A stretch of 64,000 nucleotides of DNA, from positions 7,254,001-7,318,000 of the forward strand of contig NZ_CP031969.1 in NCBI RefSeq assembly GCF_003443735.1, in the 5' to 3' direction. Origin of the DNA: Streptomyces sp. CC0208 (GTDB taxonomy: Bacteria > Actinomycetota > Actinomycetes > Streptomycetales > Streptomycetaceae). The position numbers and the translations under genes are program-made. The first letter of the stretch is position 1; every line of letters begins with the position of its first letter. Below the pieces are notes generated by a model, which worked only from the letters and a program-made list of their open reading frames with translations, was not told where the DNA came from and did not search any database. Shown piece after piece: positions 25,227-33,682 of the stretch.

Positions 25227-25772
25227 ATGAGCCATGCGCAGGAGCACGAGCACAACGGGGTCGCGGGGCCCGCGGTGCCGCAGACGCGTACCGCGCGCCA
25301 CCGGCGGATCGTGGACATCCTCAACCGGCAACCGGTGCGGTCGCAGAGCCAGTTGGCGAAGCTGCTGTCCGACGACGGGCTGAGCGTCACTCAGGCGACG
25401 CTGTCCCGGGACCTCGACGAGCTGAACGCGGTGAAGATCCGTAACAACGACGGGGATCTCATCTACGCGGTGCCGAGCGAGGGGGGTTTCCGGACCCCTC
25501 GTGCTCCGCTGGGGGAGTCGGCGAAGGAGGAGCGGATGCGGCGGCTCTCCCAGGAGCTGCTGATCTCCGCGGAGGCTTCGGCGAACCTTGTGGTCCTGCG
25601 GACTCCTCCGGGGGCCGCGCAGTTCTTGGCGTCGGCGATTGATCAGGCCGAGCTGCATGACATCTTGGGGACGATTGCCGGTGACGACACGTTGATGTTG
25701 ATCAGTCGGAACCCTACGGGTGGGCAGGCGCTGGCCGAGCATTTGTTGCGGTTGGCTCAGAACGGGCACTGA
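25227..25772 (+). CDS. argR: Arginine repressor ArgR
   Basis: A 181-residue hexameric regulator that binds ARG boxes with arginine as corepressor. The N-terminal winged helix (about residues 20-90) has RHRRIVDILNRQPVRSQSQL and VTQATLSRDLDEL. The C-terminal oligomerisation and arginine-binding domain has TPPGAAQFLASAIDQAE and TIAGDDTLMLISRN. ATG 25227 has GGAGA upstream; a longer reading from 25185 is unlikely. It is the last gene of the operon it regulates. Targets visible here are the dyads before argC and argH. Confidence 0.96.
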   Translation: MSHAQEHEHNGVAGPAVPQTRTARHRRIVDILNRQPVRSQSQLAKLLSDDGLSVTQATLSRDLDELNAVKIRNNDGDLIYAVPSEGGFRTPRAPLGESAKEERMRRLSQELLISAEASANLVVLRTPPGAAQFLASAIDQAELHDILGTIAGDDTLMLISRNPTGGQALAEHLLRLAQNGH

Positions 25773-25794
25773 CGGTTGTTCGTCGGGCGCGGGT

Positions 25795-25861
25795 GAGTGG
25801 GGGCTTGTCGCGCCCGCGCGGCGGAGCCGCAAATCGACACAGCCCCGCGCCCCTAAAGGCC
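25795..25861 (-). repeat. Dispersed 3'-end repeat, copy B (variant type)
   Basis: On the minus strand it starts two bases after the apbE stop: TTTAGGGGCGCGGGGCTGTG, then TCGATTTGCGGCTCCGCCGC. It is nearly identical to the copy after argH (36313-36370). It fills the convergent argR/apbE gap. Confidence 0.8.
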
Positions 25862-25862
25862 T

Positions 25863-26663
25863 TCACCCCAACCTAGCTGCCAGGCCCCCCGTGATCAGCA
25901 CCTCGTCGCCCGCCGTGATCAGCAGGGCCTCCACATCCGGTAGCGCCTCCAGCCAGGCCAGGCCCTCCCGTGAACCCATCGCGAAGGCCGCTGTCGCCCA
26001 GCAGTCCGCCCAAGTGATCGTCGGGGCCACGACCGTCACCGCCAGCAGGTCAGTGACCGCCGAGCGGCCCGTGCGCGGGTCGACTATGTGGGCGCCGCGT
26101 TCGGCCGTGCCGGAAGTCGCCACCGCCAGTTCCGTCGCGCCAGCCGCCGAGACCACGGCGGCCAGACCGCCCGGGCGGAGCGGGTCCGAGACGCCTACGC
26201 GCCAAGGGCGTTCGGGGCCCGGTACGCCCAACAGCTGTACGTCTCCGCCGCCGTTGACGCTGACGCCCGTCGCGCCCGACTCGGCCACACGACGGGCCGC
26301 GCGTTCCACCGCCCAGCCCTTGACGATGCCGGTGGGGTCGAGCCGGCCCTCGTACCGCGTGCTGAACCAGCCGTCGCTCAACCGCTCGGCCTCGGCGCCG
26401 AGTTCGAGGACCTCGGCGACCTCGGGATCGCAGTCGTCGACCGTCAGCTCACCGCGGGCCAGGCGGGAGACCTGGCTGTCGTCGCGGTAGGTGCTGAACA
26501 CCTCGTTCACGCGGTGCAGTCCTGCCACCGCCTCCCGCAGTGCCGCCTGCACGGCAAGCGGTTCCCCGCCGCGGACGTCGAAGGAGAAGACCGTCCCCAT
26601 GACCTCCTCCGCGTGACGCACCGCGGCGGGAGCTTGTGCCGACTCGGCCACCGTGTCAGCCAC
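25863..26663 (-). CDS. apbE: FAD:protein FMN transferase ApbE
   Basis: Transfers FMN from FAD to a Thr/Ser of exported FMN-binding domains through a phosphodiester bond. The 266-residue protein has the family landmarks MGTVFSFDV, DPTGIVKGWAVERAA, VSVNGGGDVQ, TSGTAERGAHIVDPRTG and ATAAFAMG. No clear signal peptide or lipobox is seen, so how it reaches the exported substrates is unclear. GTG 26663 overlaps the stop of the upstream FMN-binding gene (GTGGCTGA), implying coupling. It is the last gene of a five-gene operon whose two FMN-binding products carry the expected acceptor motif. Confidence 0.9.
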   Translation of the reverse strand: MADTVAESAQAPAAVRHAEEVMGTVFSFDVRGGEPLAVQAALREAVAGLHRVNEVFSTYRDDSQVSRLARGELTVDDCDPEVAEVLELGAEAERLSDGWFSTRYEGRLDPTGIVKGWAVERAARRVAESGATGVSVNGGGDVQLLGVPGPERPWRVGVSDPLRPGGLAAVVSAAGATELAVATSGTAERGAHIVDPRTGRSAVTDLLAVTVVAPTITWADCWATAAFAMGSREGLAWLEALPDVEALLITAGDEVLITGGLAARLG

Positions 26664-27444
26664 CGGCCTGGTCCAGCGCGGACTGCAGCGACTTCTTGTA
26701 GCCCTCGCTGGTGTAGGTGGCACCGGACACCGAGTCGATGTCCGCGCTGCCGGCCGCCACGGCCTCCTGGTTGAGCTTCGGGACGGACAGCGCCGTCTTC
26801 TGGTCGCTGGTCCCGCCCTTCGGCGCCTGCACGGCCTCGGCCTTGGTGATCTTGCCGCCGCTGACCGTGATCCGGACCTGGACCGGGCCGTACTGGGTCT
26901 GGGAGACGGCTCCGGTGACCGTCTTCGCCGCCGCCCCGGCGCTGCCGCCGGCCGGCTGGGAGGGCTGGGCCGACGGCTGGGCGGGGGCGGCCGCGTTCGC
27001 CTTGTCGATCGCCGACTGGAGCGACTTCTTGTAGCCCTCGCTCGTGTAGGTCGCCCCGGACACCGTGTCGACCTGCGGGCTCTGCTTGGCGACCACGGCC
27101 TGGTTGAGCTTCGGGACGGACAGCGCCGTCTTCTGGTCGCTGGTGCCGCCCTTGGGCGCCTGGACCGCCTCGGCCTTGGTGATCTTGCTTCCGCTGACGG
27201 TGATACGGACCTGGACGGGACCGTACTGGGTCTGGACCACGTCGCCGGTGAACGCTCCGCCCGCGGCCGCCCCGGTGCCGCCCTGGGCCGACTCCTGCGC
27301 CGCCGCGGTCTGCTGCGGGATCGTTCCGCCGGCCTGGGCGGACGCCGGGTCCGAGGACGGCTTCAGCGACAGCAGCAGCACGACACCGGAGACGGTGGCG
27401 GCGGTCGCGAGCACGACTCGACGGACGGGGTGAGACTTCCTCAT
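26656..27444 (-). CDS. Exported protein with two FMN-binding domains
   Basis: A 262-residue protein with a membrane/signal segment (RRVVLATAATVSGVVLLLSL, residues 8-27), a linker, then two FMN_bind domains (about 68-150 and 175-260) joined by an Ala/Pro/Gln linker. Each ends DTVSGATYTSEGYKKSLQ or DSVSGATYTSEGYKKSLQ; the Thr of SGAT is the expected FMN attachment site for ApbE. The two domains are almost identical (QTQYGPVQVRITVSG, KAEAVQAPKGGTSDQKTALS in both), which points to recent duplication. It probably passes electrons outside the membrane from the ferric-reductase partner encoded 28 bases upstream. Confidence 0.9.
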   Translation of the reverse strand: MRKSHPVRRVVLATAATVSGVVLLLSLKPSSDPASAQAGGTIPQQTAAAQESAQGGTGAAAGGAFTGDVVQTQYGPVQVRITVSGSKITKAEAVQAPKGGTSDQKTALSVPKLNQAVVAKQSPQVDTVSGATYTSEGYKKSLQSAIDKANAAAPAQPSAQPSQPAGGSAGAAAKTVTGAVSQTQYGPVQVRITVSGGKITKAEAVQAPKGGTSDQKTALSVPKLNQEAVAAGSADIDSVSGATYTSEGYKKSLQSALDQAGG

Positions 27445-27472
27445 CGCTTCAACAGCTCCTGAATTCCCGTCG

Positions 27473-28855
27473 TCACATCTCGAACGACTCGTGATGGATG
27501 CGGCGGGCGGGCACACCCGCGCCGCGCAGTGCTTCGTACACGGCCTGCGCGAAACCGTTCGGCCCGCACATGAACACGTCGTGCTTGTCGATGTCGGGGA
27601 GCTTGCGCTGGAGGGACTCGGCGGAGATGTCCGGGCGCTCCCCGTCCGGACTGTTCACCGCGTACATCAGGCGGGCGCCGCGCTCGTCGGCGATGGCGGA
27701 GAGCTCGTCCCACAGGGCCAGGTCCTGGGTGGTGTTGGCCCGGTACAGGAGGGTGATGTCACCGGCCGCGCCCGGCAGTGTCTCGAACAGGGCCCGCATC
27801 GGCGTGATGCCGACACCGCCGGCCACCAGCAGCACCTTGCCGCGGCTGCGGCGCTGGGCGGTCAGGGCGCCGTACGGTCCCTCGGCCCACACCTTGGTGC
27901 CGGGCTCCAGCTCGCGCAGCCGTTCGCTGTGGTCGCCGATCGCCTTCACCGTGATCCGCAGCATGCCCGGTCGGGGCGCGGCGGACAGCGAGTACGGGTG
28001 GGAGCTGAACCGCATGCCCGGGGCGAGGAACCGCCAGCGGAAGAACTGGCCCGCCTCCGCGCCCATCCGGTGCAGCTTGCGCCCGCCGATCAGCACCGAG
28101 ACCACGCCCGGCGTCTCCTCGACGACCGCCTCGACGTACATGCGGTGCCGCAGGTTCAGCCGGATCGGCGTGAGGATCCGGTACCAGACCACCAGCGCGG
28201 TGACCGAGCCGTACAGCCCGTACCAGACGGTCTTGGCGACCGGCTCGACCGCGAAGTCGTTGCCGGTGGTCAGCTGGTGCCAGAAGGTCAGGAAGACCGC
28301 CGCGTACGTCAGCAGGTGCACGTGGTACCAGGTGTCGTACGGGATCCTGCGGCGCACCCCGCCGATGGACATCAGCCCGATCACGAACAGCAGCCCGGTG
28401 CCGATGGCCGCCTTGCCCATGTCCGGGAGCTGGTTGATGGAGTCCATCGTCTGCTGGACGATGTCGCCGAGCCCCTTGCCGGCCTGCAGGGCGTAGCCCC
28501 ACATGATCAGGAAGACGTGGGCGACGACCAGGCAGAGCGTGTAGCGGCCGGTCATCGCGTGCCAGCGGGCGACCCGGTCGGAGCCCACCCGGCGTTCCAG
28601 CGCGGGCACCCGGGCCATCTGCAGCACCACGAGCGCCATCAGATAGCCGGCCAGCAGACCGGTGATCCGGCCCGCGTTGAGGATCTTGCTGTTGTCGTCG
28701 GCCACGGACGGCGTGTTGTGCCACCACAGCCACAGCACACCGGCCGCGCCCGCCCATACGGCGAGCAGCAGGACGGTCGCCGGGGAACGGCGCGGGCGGA
28801 TGCGGCGCATCGTCTGGCGGCGGGCGGCGCGGCCGCCTGCGAGCGTCGTGGTCAC
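27473..28855 (-). CDS. Ferric-reductase-like transmembrane flavoprotein (copy 1)
   Basis: A 460-residue membrane oxidoreductase. The N-terminal half has about six helices with His pairs typical of haem ligands (GRYTLCLVVAHVFLIMWGY, TWYHVHLLTYAAVFLTFWH). The cytoplasmic C-terminal half is a ferredoxin-reductase-type module with FAD motif SSHPYSLSAAP, NAD(P) motif VAGGVGITPMRALFE and terminal FMCGPNGFAQAVYE. It should move electrons from NAD(P)H via FAD and haem across the membrane. GTG 28855 has GGAGGAAAC directly upstream. It is paralogous to the gene at 29372-30724; both end in IHHESFE. Confidence 0.9.
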   Translation of the reverse strand: MTTTLAGGRAARRQTMRRIRPRRSPATVLLLAVWAGAAGVLWLWWHNTPSVADDNSKILNAGRITGLLAGYLMALVVLQMARVPALERRVGSDRVARWHAMTGRYTLCLVVAHVFLIMWGYALQAGKGLGDIVQQTMDSINQLPDMGKAAIGTGLLFVIGLMSIGGVRRRIPYDTWYHVHLLTYAAVFLTFWHQLTTGNDFAVEPVAKTVWYGLYGSVTALVVWYRILTPIRLNLRHRMYVEAVVEETPGVVSVLIGGRKLHRMGAEAGQFFRWRFLAPGMRFSSHPYSLSAAPRPGMLRITVKAIGDHSERLRELEPGTKVWAEGPYGALTAQRRSRGKVLLVAGGVGITPMRALFETLPGAAGDITLLYRANTTQDLALWDELSAIADERGARLMYAVNSPDGERPDISAESLQRKLPDIDKHDVFMCGPNGFAQAVYEALRGAGVPARRIHHESFEM

Positions 28856-28932
28856 GTTTCCTCCGGGGACGGGGGCAAGGGGGGTGGGCGTGGTCCCTTG
28901 GTCCTCAGATACGTGCGGTGACGCCGGTGTGT

Positions 28933-29361
28933 TCAGCTGCCCGCGGAGTCCAGTGCGGACTGGAGTGACTGGCGGTAACCGTCGCTCGTGTAGGTGGCCC
29001 CCGAGACCGTGTCGATCTCCGCGCTCTGGGCTTGCAGCGCTTCGGTCCGCAGCCGCGGGATCGCGTAGCTGTTGATCTCCTGGTCCCGGGGGTTGTCCGA
29101 GGGGTAGACGACGGCGGTGACGTCGGTGAGCTTGCCGTTCTTCACGGTGACCCGGACCTGTACGGGCCCCCAGCGGGTCTGGACGGAATCGCCGGTGACG
29201 GTTCGGGTTCCCGTGACCGCGGGGGCCGTCGACCCGGACGTCACCGCCAGGGCCGGCGAGGTGTGCGGCTTCAGCGACAGCAGCATCACCATGCCGGAGA
29301 CGGTGGCGGCGCTCGCCAGCACGATCCTGCGCAGCGGACTGTTCTTCTTCAACGCGTGCAC
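28933..29361 (-). CDS. Exported single-domain FMN-binding protein
   Basis: A 142-residue protein: signal/anchor segment (RRIVLASAATVSGMVMLLSL), short linker, then one FMN_bind domain (about 58-140) ending DTVSGATYTSDGYRQSLQ, with the Thr acceptor for ApbE. The N-terminal anchor closely resembles that of the two-domain protein, so the genes are paralogues. GTG 29361 is used; a TTG nine bases on is possible. It begins 10 bases after the second ferric-reductase gene and probably is its electron acceptor. Confidence 0.88.
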   Translation of the reverse strand: MHALKKNSPLRRIVLASAATVSGMVMLLSLKPHTSPALAVTSGSTAPAVTGTRTVTGDSVQTRWGPVQVRVTVKNGKLTDVTAVVYPSDNPRDQEINSYAIPRLRTEALQAQSAEIDTVSGATYTSDGYRQSLQSALDSAGS

Positions 29362-29371
29362 GTGTGAGGCC

Positions 29372-30724
29372 TCACAGCTCGAAGGATTCGTGGTGGATAC
29401 GGCGGTCCGGCACCCCGGCGGCGCGCAGCTCCTCGTACAGCTCCCGGGCGAACCCGTGCGGGCCGCAGAGGTAGACGTCGTGAGCGGCCAGGTCGGGGAC
29501 GGCCGCCCGCAGCGACTCGGCGGTGATACGCGGCCGTTGCCCCTGCGGCCCGTTGAGCAGGTAGTGCACCTGTGCCCCGCGCCACCGCGCGACGGCCTCC
29601 AACTCCCCGCCCAGCGCCAGGTCTTCGACCGTGCGCGCCCGGTACAGGAGCGTGACCTCGCCCGGCAGTGTCTCGAACAGGGCCCGCAGCGGGGTGATCC
29701 CGACCCCGCCCCCGATCAGCAGCGCCTTGGAGGAGGTCCGCCGGTCCCCGGTGAGCGATCCGTACGGCCCCTCCGCCCATACCCGCGTGCCCGGCCGCAG
29801 CGACGCCACGGCCGTACTGTGGTCGCCGAGCGCCTTGACGGTGATCCGCATGCGGTCGGGGCGGGGCGGCGCCGACAGGGAGTACGGCGTCGACGTCCAC
29901 CGCAGGCCGTCGGCGAGGAACCGCCAGCGGAAGAACTGCCCGGCCTGCGCGCCCAGCCGGTCCAGCTCCCGCCCGTGCACGACGACGGACCACACGCCCG
30001 GCGCCTCCTGGTGCACCGACTCCACCCGCAGCCTGTGCCGCAGGTTCAGCCGCACCGGGGCGAGGACCCGGAACCACAGCATCAGGGCGGCCACGCCCAG
30101 GTACAGCGCGTACCAGGCGGCCGTGGCCACGGCGTTCCCGCTCAGGTCGTTGCCGAGGGCCAGTTGGTGCCCGAAGGCGAGGAACACGGCCGCGTACGTG
30201 AGGAGATGGACGTAGTACCAGAACTCGTGGCCGGTCCGGCGGCGTACCGCTCGCGCCGAGGTGACGCCGACCGCGAGGAGGATCACCGTGCCGGCGCTCG
30301 CCTTGAGCATCTCCGGGTAGTCCAGGACCACGGTGACGCTCTCGTGCCACAGCGAGGCGCCGTCCTGCGCGGCGTACCCGGCGAGGATCAGTGCGATGTG
30401 CGCGAGCAGCAGACAGACGGTGTAGCGGCCGGCCATCGCGTGCCAGCGGGCCACCCGGTCCGAGCCGATCCGCCGCTCCAGCAGCGGGACCCGCGCCATC
30501 AGGCCCACCAGCACCGCGCAGGCGTACCCGCACAGCAGTCCGGCGATCCGCCCGGCCCCGGTCAGCCAGGCCGCCGTACCGACCACCGCACCGGTGTCCG
30601 CCCACCAGAGCCCGATCACGGCCGCCGCACCGGCCCACAGCAGGGCCAGCACGGCACCCGCGGGGGAGCGTCGCGCGGGCGGCGCCGCGGCCGGTGCCGC
30701 CCTCCGCTCGTAGACCGTGGTCAT
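29372..30724 (-). CDS. Ferric-reductase-like transmembrane flavoprotein (copy 2)
   Basis: A 450-residue paralogue of the gene at 27473-28855, with the same order of parts: six N-terminal helices with haem-type histidines (GRYTVCLLLAHIALILAGY, FWYYVHLLTYAAVFLAFGHQ), FAD motif TSTPYSLSAPP, NAD(P) motif IGGGVGITPLRALFE, and YLCGPHGFARELYE. The FAD motif has Thr where copy 1 has His. ATG 30724 has AAAGGAC upstream. It is the first gene of the operon ferric reductase - FMN protein - ferric reductase - double FMN protein - apbE, divergent from the two-component system. Confidence 0.9.
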   Translation of the reverse strand: MTTVYERRAAPAAAPPARRSPAGAVLALLWAGAAAVIGLWWADTGAVVGTAAWLTGAGRIAGLLCGYACAVLVGLMARVPLLERRIGSDRVARWHAMAGRYTVCLLLAHIALILAGYAAQDGASLWHESVTVVLDYPEMLKASAGTVILLAVGVTSARAVRRRTGHEFWYYVHLLTYAAVFLAFGHQLALGNDLSGNAVATAAWYALYLGVAALMLWFRVLAPVRLNLRHRLRVESVHQEAPGVWSVVVHGRELDRLGAQAGQFFRWRFLADGLRWTSTPYSLSAPPRPDRMRITVKALGDHSTAVASLRPGTRVWAEGPYGSLTGDRRTSSKALLIGGGVGITPLRALFETLPGEVTLLYRARTVEDLALGGELEAVARWRGAQVHYLLNGPQGQRPRITAESLRAAVPDLAAHDVYLCGPHGFARELYEELRAAGVPDRRIHHESFEL

Positions 30725-30807
30725 AGGGGTGTCCTTTCGCCTGTCCGGGACACCACTGTGCGAGGTGAACCTCTCAGGACCCTCTGAACGGGCAGCCGAC
30801 TGAGCGG

Positions 30808-30829
30808 ACTCAGAGGAAACTCAGAGCTT
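30808..30829. promoter_or_regulatory. Direct repeats, candidate response-regulator site
   Basis: ACTCAGAG at 30808-30815 and again at 30819-30826, an 11-base period typical of OmpR/PhoB-family binding. It lies in the 150-base divergent region between the electron-transfer operon and the response regulator. A related CTCTCAGG/CCTCTGA pair lies at about 30770-30787. Confidence 0.5.
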
Positions 30830-30874
30830 CCCGGGACGGCCGCGGCCCAGGCGAGGGGCGATCCTGGAAGAGCG

Positions 30875-31615
30875 ATGAACACCACCCGCTCCGGCCGCCC
30901 CGCCCTCACCCGCCCCGACGGCACCCCGCTGCGCGTCCTCGTGGTCGACGACGACCCCGATCTCGCCGAGGTCCTGTCCGGCGCCCTGCGCTACGAGGGC
31001 TGGCAGATCCGCACGGCCGGCGACGGCGCCTCGGCGGTGGCCGCCGCCCGGGAACTGCTGCCCGACGCCGTCGTCCTGGACGTGATGCTCCCGGACACCG
31101 ACGGCTTCGCCGTGCTGCGCGCCCTGCACAGCGTGAAGGCCGACGTGTGCGTGCTCTTCCTGACCGCCAGGGACACCGTCGAGGACCGCATCAAGGGCAT
31201 CACGGCGGGCGGCGACGACTACGTGACCAAGCCGTTCAGCCTGGAGGAGGTCGTCGCCCGGCTGCGCGGACTGCTGCGCCGCGCGGGCCTGGCCCGGCAG
31301 CTCGACGAGGGCCCCCGGCTGACCGTCGGCGACCTGGTCATGGACGAGGACGCCCGCGAGGTCACCCGCGGCGGCGAGCTGATCGAACTGTCCCCGACCG
31401 AGTTCGAGCTGCTGCGCTTCCTCATGCGCAACCCGCGCCGCGTGCTCAGCAAGGCGCAGATCCTCGACCGGGTCTGGTCCTACGACTTCGGGGGCCGCGC
31501 CCATGTCGTCGAGCTGTACATCTCCTACCTGCGCAAGAAGGTGGACGCCGGCCGCGAGCCGCTGATCCACACCGTGCGCGGGGCAGGGTACGTGATCAAG
31601 CCGGTGACGCCGTGA
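30875..31615 (+). CDS. OmpR/PhoB-family response regulator
   Basis: A 246-residue two-component regulator. The receiver domain (about 20-135) has the acidic pocket VVDDDPDLAE, phospho-acceptor Asp in VVLDVMLPDTDG, and Lys in VTKPFSLEEV. The C-terminal winged helix (about 150-243) has ELSPTEFELLRFLMRNPRRV and GGRAHVVELYISYLRKKVD. The kinase gene overlaps its stop (GTGA). Being divergent from the ferric-reductase/FMN operon, it most likely controls that operon. Confidence 0.93.
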   Translation: MNTTRSGRPALTRPDGTPLRVLVVDDDPDLAEVLSGALRYEGWQIRTAGDGASAVAAARELLPDAVVLDVMLPDTDGFAVLRALHSVKADVCVLFLTARDTVEDRIKGITAGGDDYVTKPFSLEEVVARLRGLLRRAGLARQLDEGPRLTVGDLVMDEDAREVTRGGELIELSPTEFELLRFLMRNPRRVLSKAQILDRVWSYDFGGRAHVVELYISYLRKKVDAGREPLIHTVRGAGYVIKPVTP

Positions 31616-33054
31616 GGGACCTGCGGCCGCACACGCTGCGGGCCCGGCTGACCCTCGGCCTGGTGGTGCTGCTGGCGGTGAGCTGCGCCGCGGTCGGTGT
31701 CGCCGCGGTTCTCGGGCTGAAGGGCTTCCTCACCAGTCGCCTCGACGAGCAGCTCACCGAGGCCGGGAACCGTTTCGCGGTCAGTCTGGAACACAAGGGC
31801 CAACCGCAGAAGGACGATCACGACGGCGACGAGCACGCCGACACCCGCCGACAGGCCGCCGGCACCTTCGGCGCCCGGCTGGTGGACGGCACGGTCACCG
31901 ATGCGGCGGTGGTCCGCTCCACCGGCACCCTGAAGGTCGACCTCACCGCCGCCGACCGGAGACGGCTCGCGACTGTCCCGGTCGACGGCCGGGGCCACAG
32001 CGTCGACCTCTCCGCCCTGGACGACTACCGGGTGCTGGCCACCCGGGAACTGGACGGGGACGTCCTGGTCACCGGGCTGCCCCTGGAGCCCGTCGAGGTC
32101 ACCGTCCACCGCCTGGAACTGGTCGCCGGGATCGTCTTCGGCGCCGCCCTCACGGCCGCCGGCATCGCGGGCGCCCTGTGGGTGCGCTGGTCCCTGCGCC
32201 CGCTCAGCCGGGTCGCCGCGACCGCCGCCCGGGTCAGCGAACTCCCGCTGGCCAGCGGGGAGGTGGCCCTCCCGCCGCGCGCCCCGGAAGCCGACCCGCG
32301 CAGTGAGGTGGGCCGGGTCGCCGGCGCCTTCAACCGCATGCTCGGCCACGTCGAGGACGCCTTCACCAAACGCCACGCCAGCGAGGAGAGGCTGCGCAGC
32401 TTCGCCGCCGACGCCAGCCACGAACTGCGCACCCCCGTCGCCTCGGTACGCGGTCACGCCGAACTCGCCCTGCTGCACCCCGGCCCGCTGCCGCCGGAGA
32501 TCACCCGGGCCCTGGAACGCATCGCCGCCGAGTCGACCCGCATGGGTGCCATGGTCGACGACCTGCTCCTGCTGGCCCGCCTGGACGCGGGCCGCCCGCT
32601 GGAGTCCCGGCCCGTCGACCTGACCCGCCTGGTCCTGGACGCGGTGACGGACGCACGGGTCGCAGGACCCGAGCACCGTTGGTCTCTGGACCTCCCCGAG
32701 GAGCCCGTGACGGTGACGGGCGACGAACACGGTCTCCACCAGGTCCTGGCCAACCTGCTGTCCAACGCCCGCCTGCACACCCCGGCCGGCACCAAGGTGA
32801 CGGTGACCCTGGAGGCCGAGGCCCCCACGGCACTGCTGAAGGTCCACGACGACGGCCCCGGCATCCCCGAGGAGATCCAGTCGGGCGTCTTCGAACGCTT
32901 CACCCGCGCCGACCGCAGCACCAAGGCGCAGACCGGTGGCGCGGGCCTCGGCCTGTCCATAGTGGCGGCCGTGGTGGAGGCGCACGGGGGAAGCGTGACG
33001 CTGGAGAGCCGGCCCGGCTCGACGACCTTCACCGTCCGGTTCGGCAACCGTTGA
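31612..33054 (+). CDS. Sensor histidine kinase with an Asp/His-rich sensor loop
   Basis: A 480-residue membrane kinase. Membrane helices at about 12-35 and 165-190 enclose an external loop of about 130 residues. A HAMP region follows (RPLSRVAATAARVSEL), then HisKA with phospho-accepting His in DASHELRTPVASVRGHAEL, and HATPase_c with NLLSNARLHTPAG, DDGPGIP and TGGAGLGLSIV. The sensor loop contains KDDHDGDEHADTRR at about residues 66-79, a plausible metal-binding patch. The start overlaps the regulator stop. Its stop directly abuts the stop of the convergent next gene (TGATCA). Confidence 0.92.
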   Translation: MRDLRPHTLRARLTLGLVVLLAVSCAAVGVAAVLGLKGFLTSRLDEQLTEAGNRFAVSLEHKGQPQKDDHDGDEHADTRRQAAGTFGARLVDGTVTDAAVVRSTGTLKVDLTAADRRRLATVPVDGRGHSVDLSALDDYRVLATRELDGDVLVTGLPLEPVEVTVHRLELVAGIVFGAALTAAGIAGALWVRWSLRPLSRVAATAARVSELPLASGEVALPPRAPEADPRSEVGRVAGAFNRMLGHVEDAFTKRHASEERLRSFAADASHELRTPVASVRGHAELALLHPGPLPPEITRALERIAAESTRMGAMVDDLLLLARLDAGRPLESRPVDLTRLVLDAVTDARVAGPEHRWSLDLPEEPVTVTGDEHGLHQVLANLLSNARLHTPAGTKVTVTLEAEAPTALLKVHDDGPGIPEEIQSGVFERFTRADRSTKAQTGGAGLGLSIVAAVVEAHGGSVTLESRPGSTTFTVRFGNR

Positions 33055-33642
33055 TCAGACCGTGGACGGCGGCAGCGGCAACGGCAGCCCCGGCAGCCCG
33101 TCCAGGCTCGTGGCGATGTGCTCCTTCTTGGCGAAGTACGCGCTGAGCGAGGCGTCGTCCTCGCGCGAGAACCGCTTGCCGTGCAGCTCGCGGTCGCCCT
33201 CGTACGCCATGTACGGCACCGCGTAACCGCAGGAGTCGCGGACCAGTTCGGCCGTCACGACGACGATCGCCCGCAGTCCGTGCGCGGCGGGGTCGATGTC
33301 CGGGAAGTGCGAGAGCAGCTCCCGGAAGCGCGGGTCGTCCCGGAAGACGGGCTCACCGCGCCCGTGCACCCGGACGATGTTCGGCGGCCCCTGGAACGCG
33401 CACCACATGAGGGTGATCCGGCCGTTCTCCCGCAGATGCGCGACCGTCTCGGCGGTGGAACCGGCGAAGTCGAGGTAGGCCACGGTGAGTTCGTCGAGGA
33501 CCGCGAAGCAGCCCCGCAGACCCTTGGGGGAGAGGTTGACCGTTCCGTCGCCGGAGAGGGGAGCGGTCGCGGTGAAGAAGAGGGGCTGCGCCTCGATGAA
33601 GGAGCGGAGCCGGCCGTCTATGCGCTCATAGGTCTTTCCCAT
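33055..33642 (-). CDS. Pyridoxamine 5'-phosphate oxidase-family (FMN-binding split barrel) protein
   Basis: A 195-residue split-barrel flavoprotein-like enzyme: FIEAQPLFFTATAPLSGDGT, VNLSPKGLRGCFAVLD, VAYLDFAGSTAETVAHLREN, RITLMWCAFQGPPNIVRVHG. It resembles the PNPOx-like proteins of actinobacteria that bind FMN, F420 or haem; the substrate is unknown. ATG 33642 is used. It is convergent with the sensor kinase, with the two stop codons fused as TGATCA. Confidence 0.85.
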   Translation of the reverse strand: MGKTYERIDGRLRSFIEAQPLFFTATAPLSGDGTVNLSPKGLRGCFAVLDELTVAYLDFAGSTAETVAHLRENGRITLMWCAFQGPPNIVRVHGRGEPVFRDDPRFRELLSHFPDIDPAAHGLRAIVVVTAELVRDSCGYAVPYMAYEGDRELHGKRFSREDDASLSAYFAKKEHIATSLDGLPGLPLPLPPSTV

Positions 33643-33682
33643 GTCTAACGATTATGGGTGCAAGTTGTTCGACTGTCTAAGG

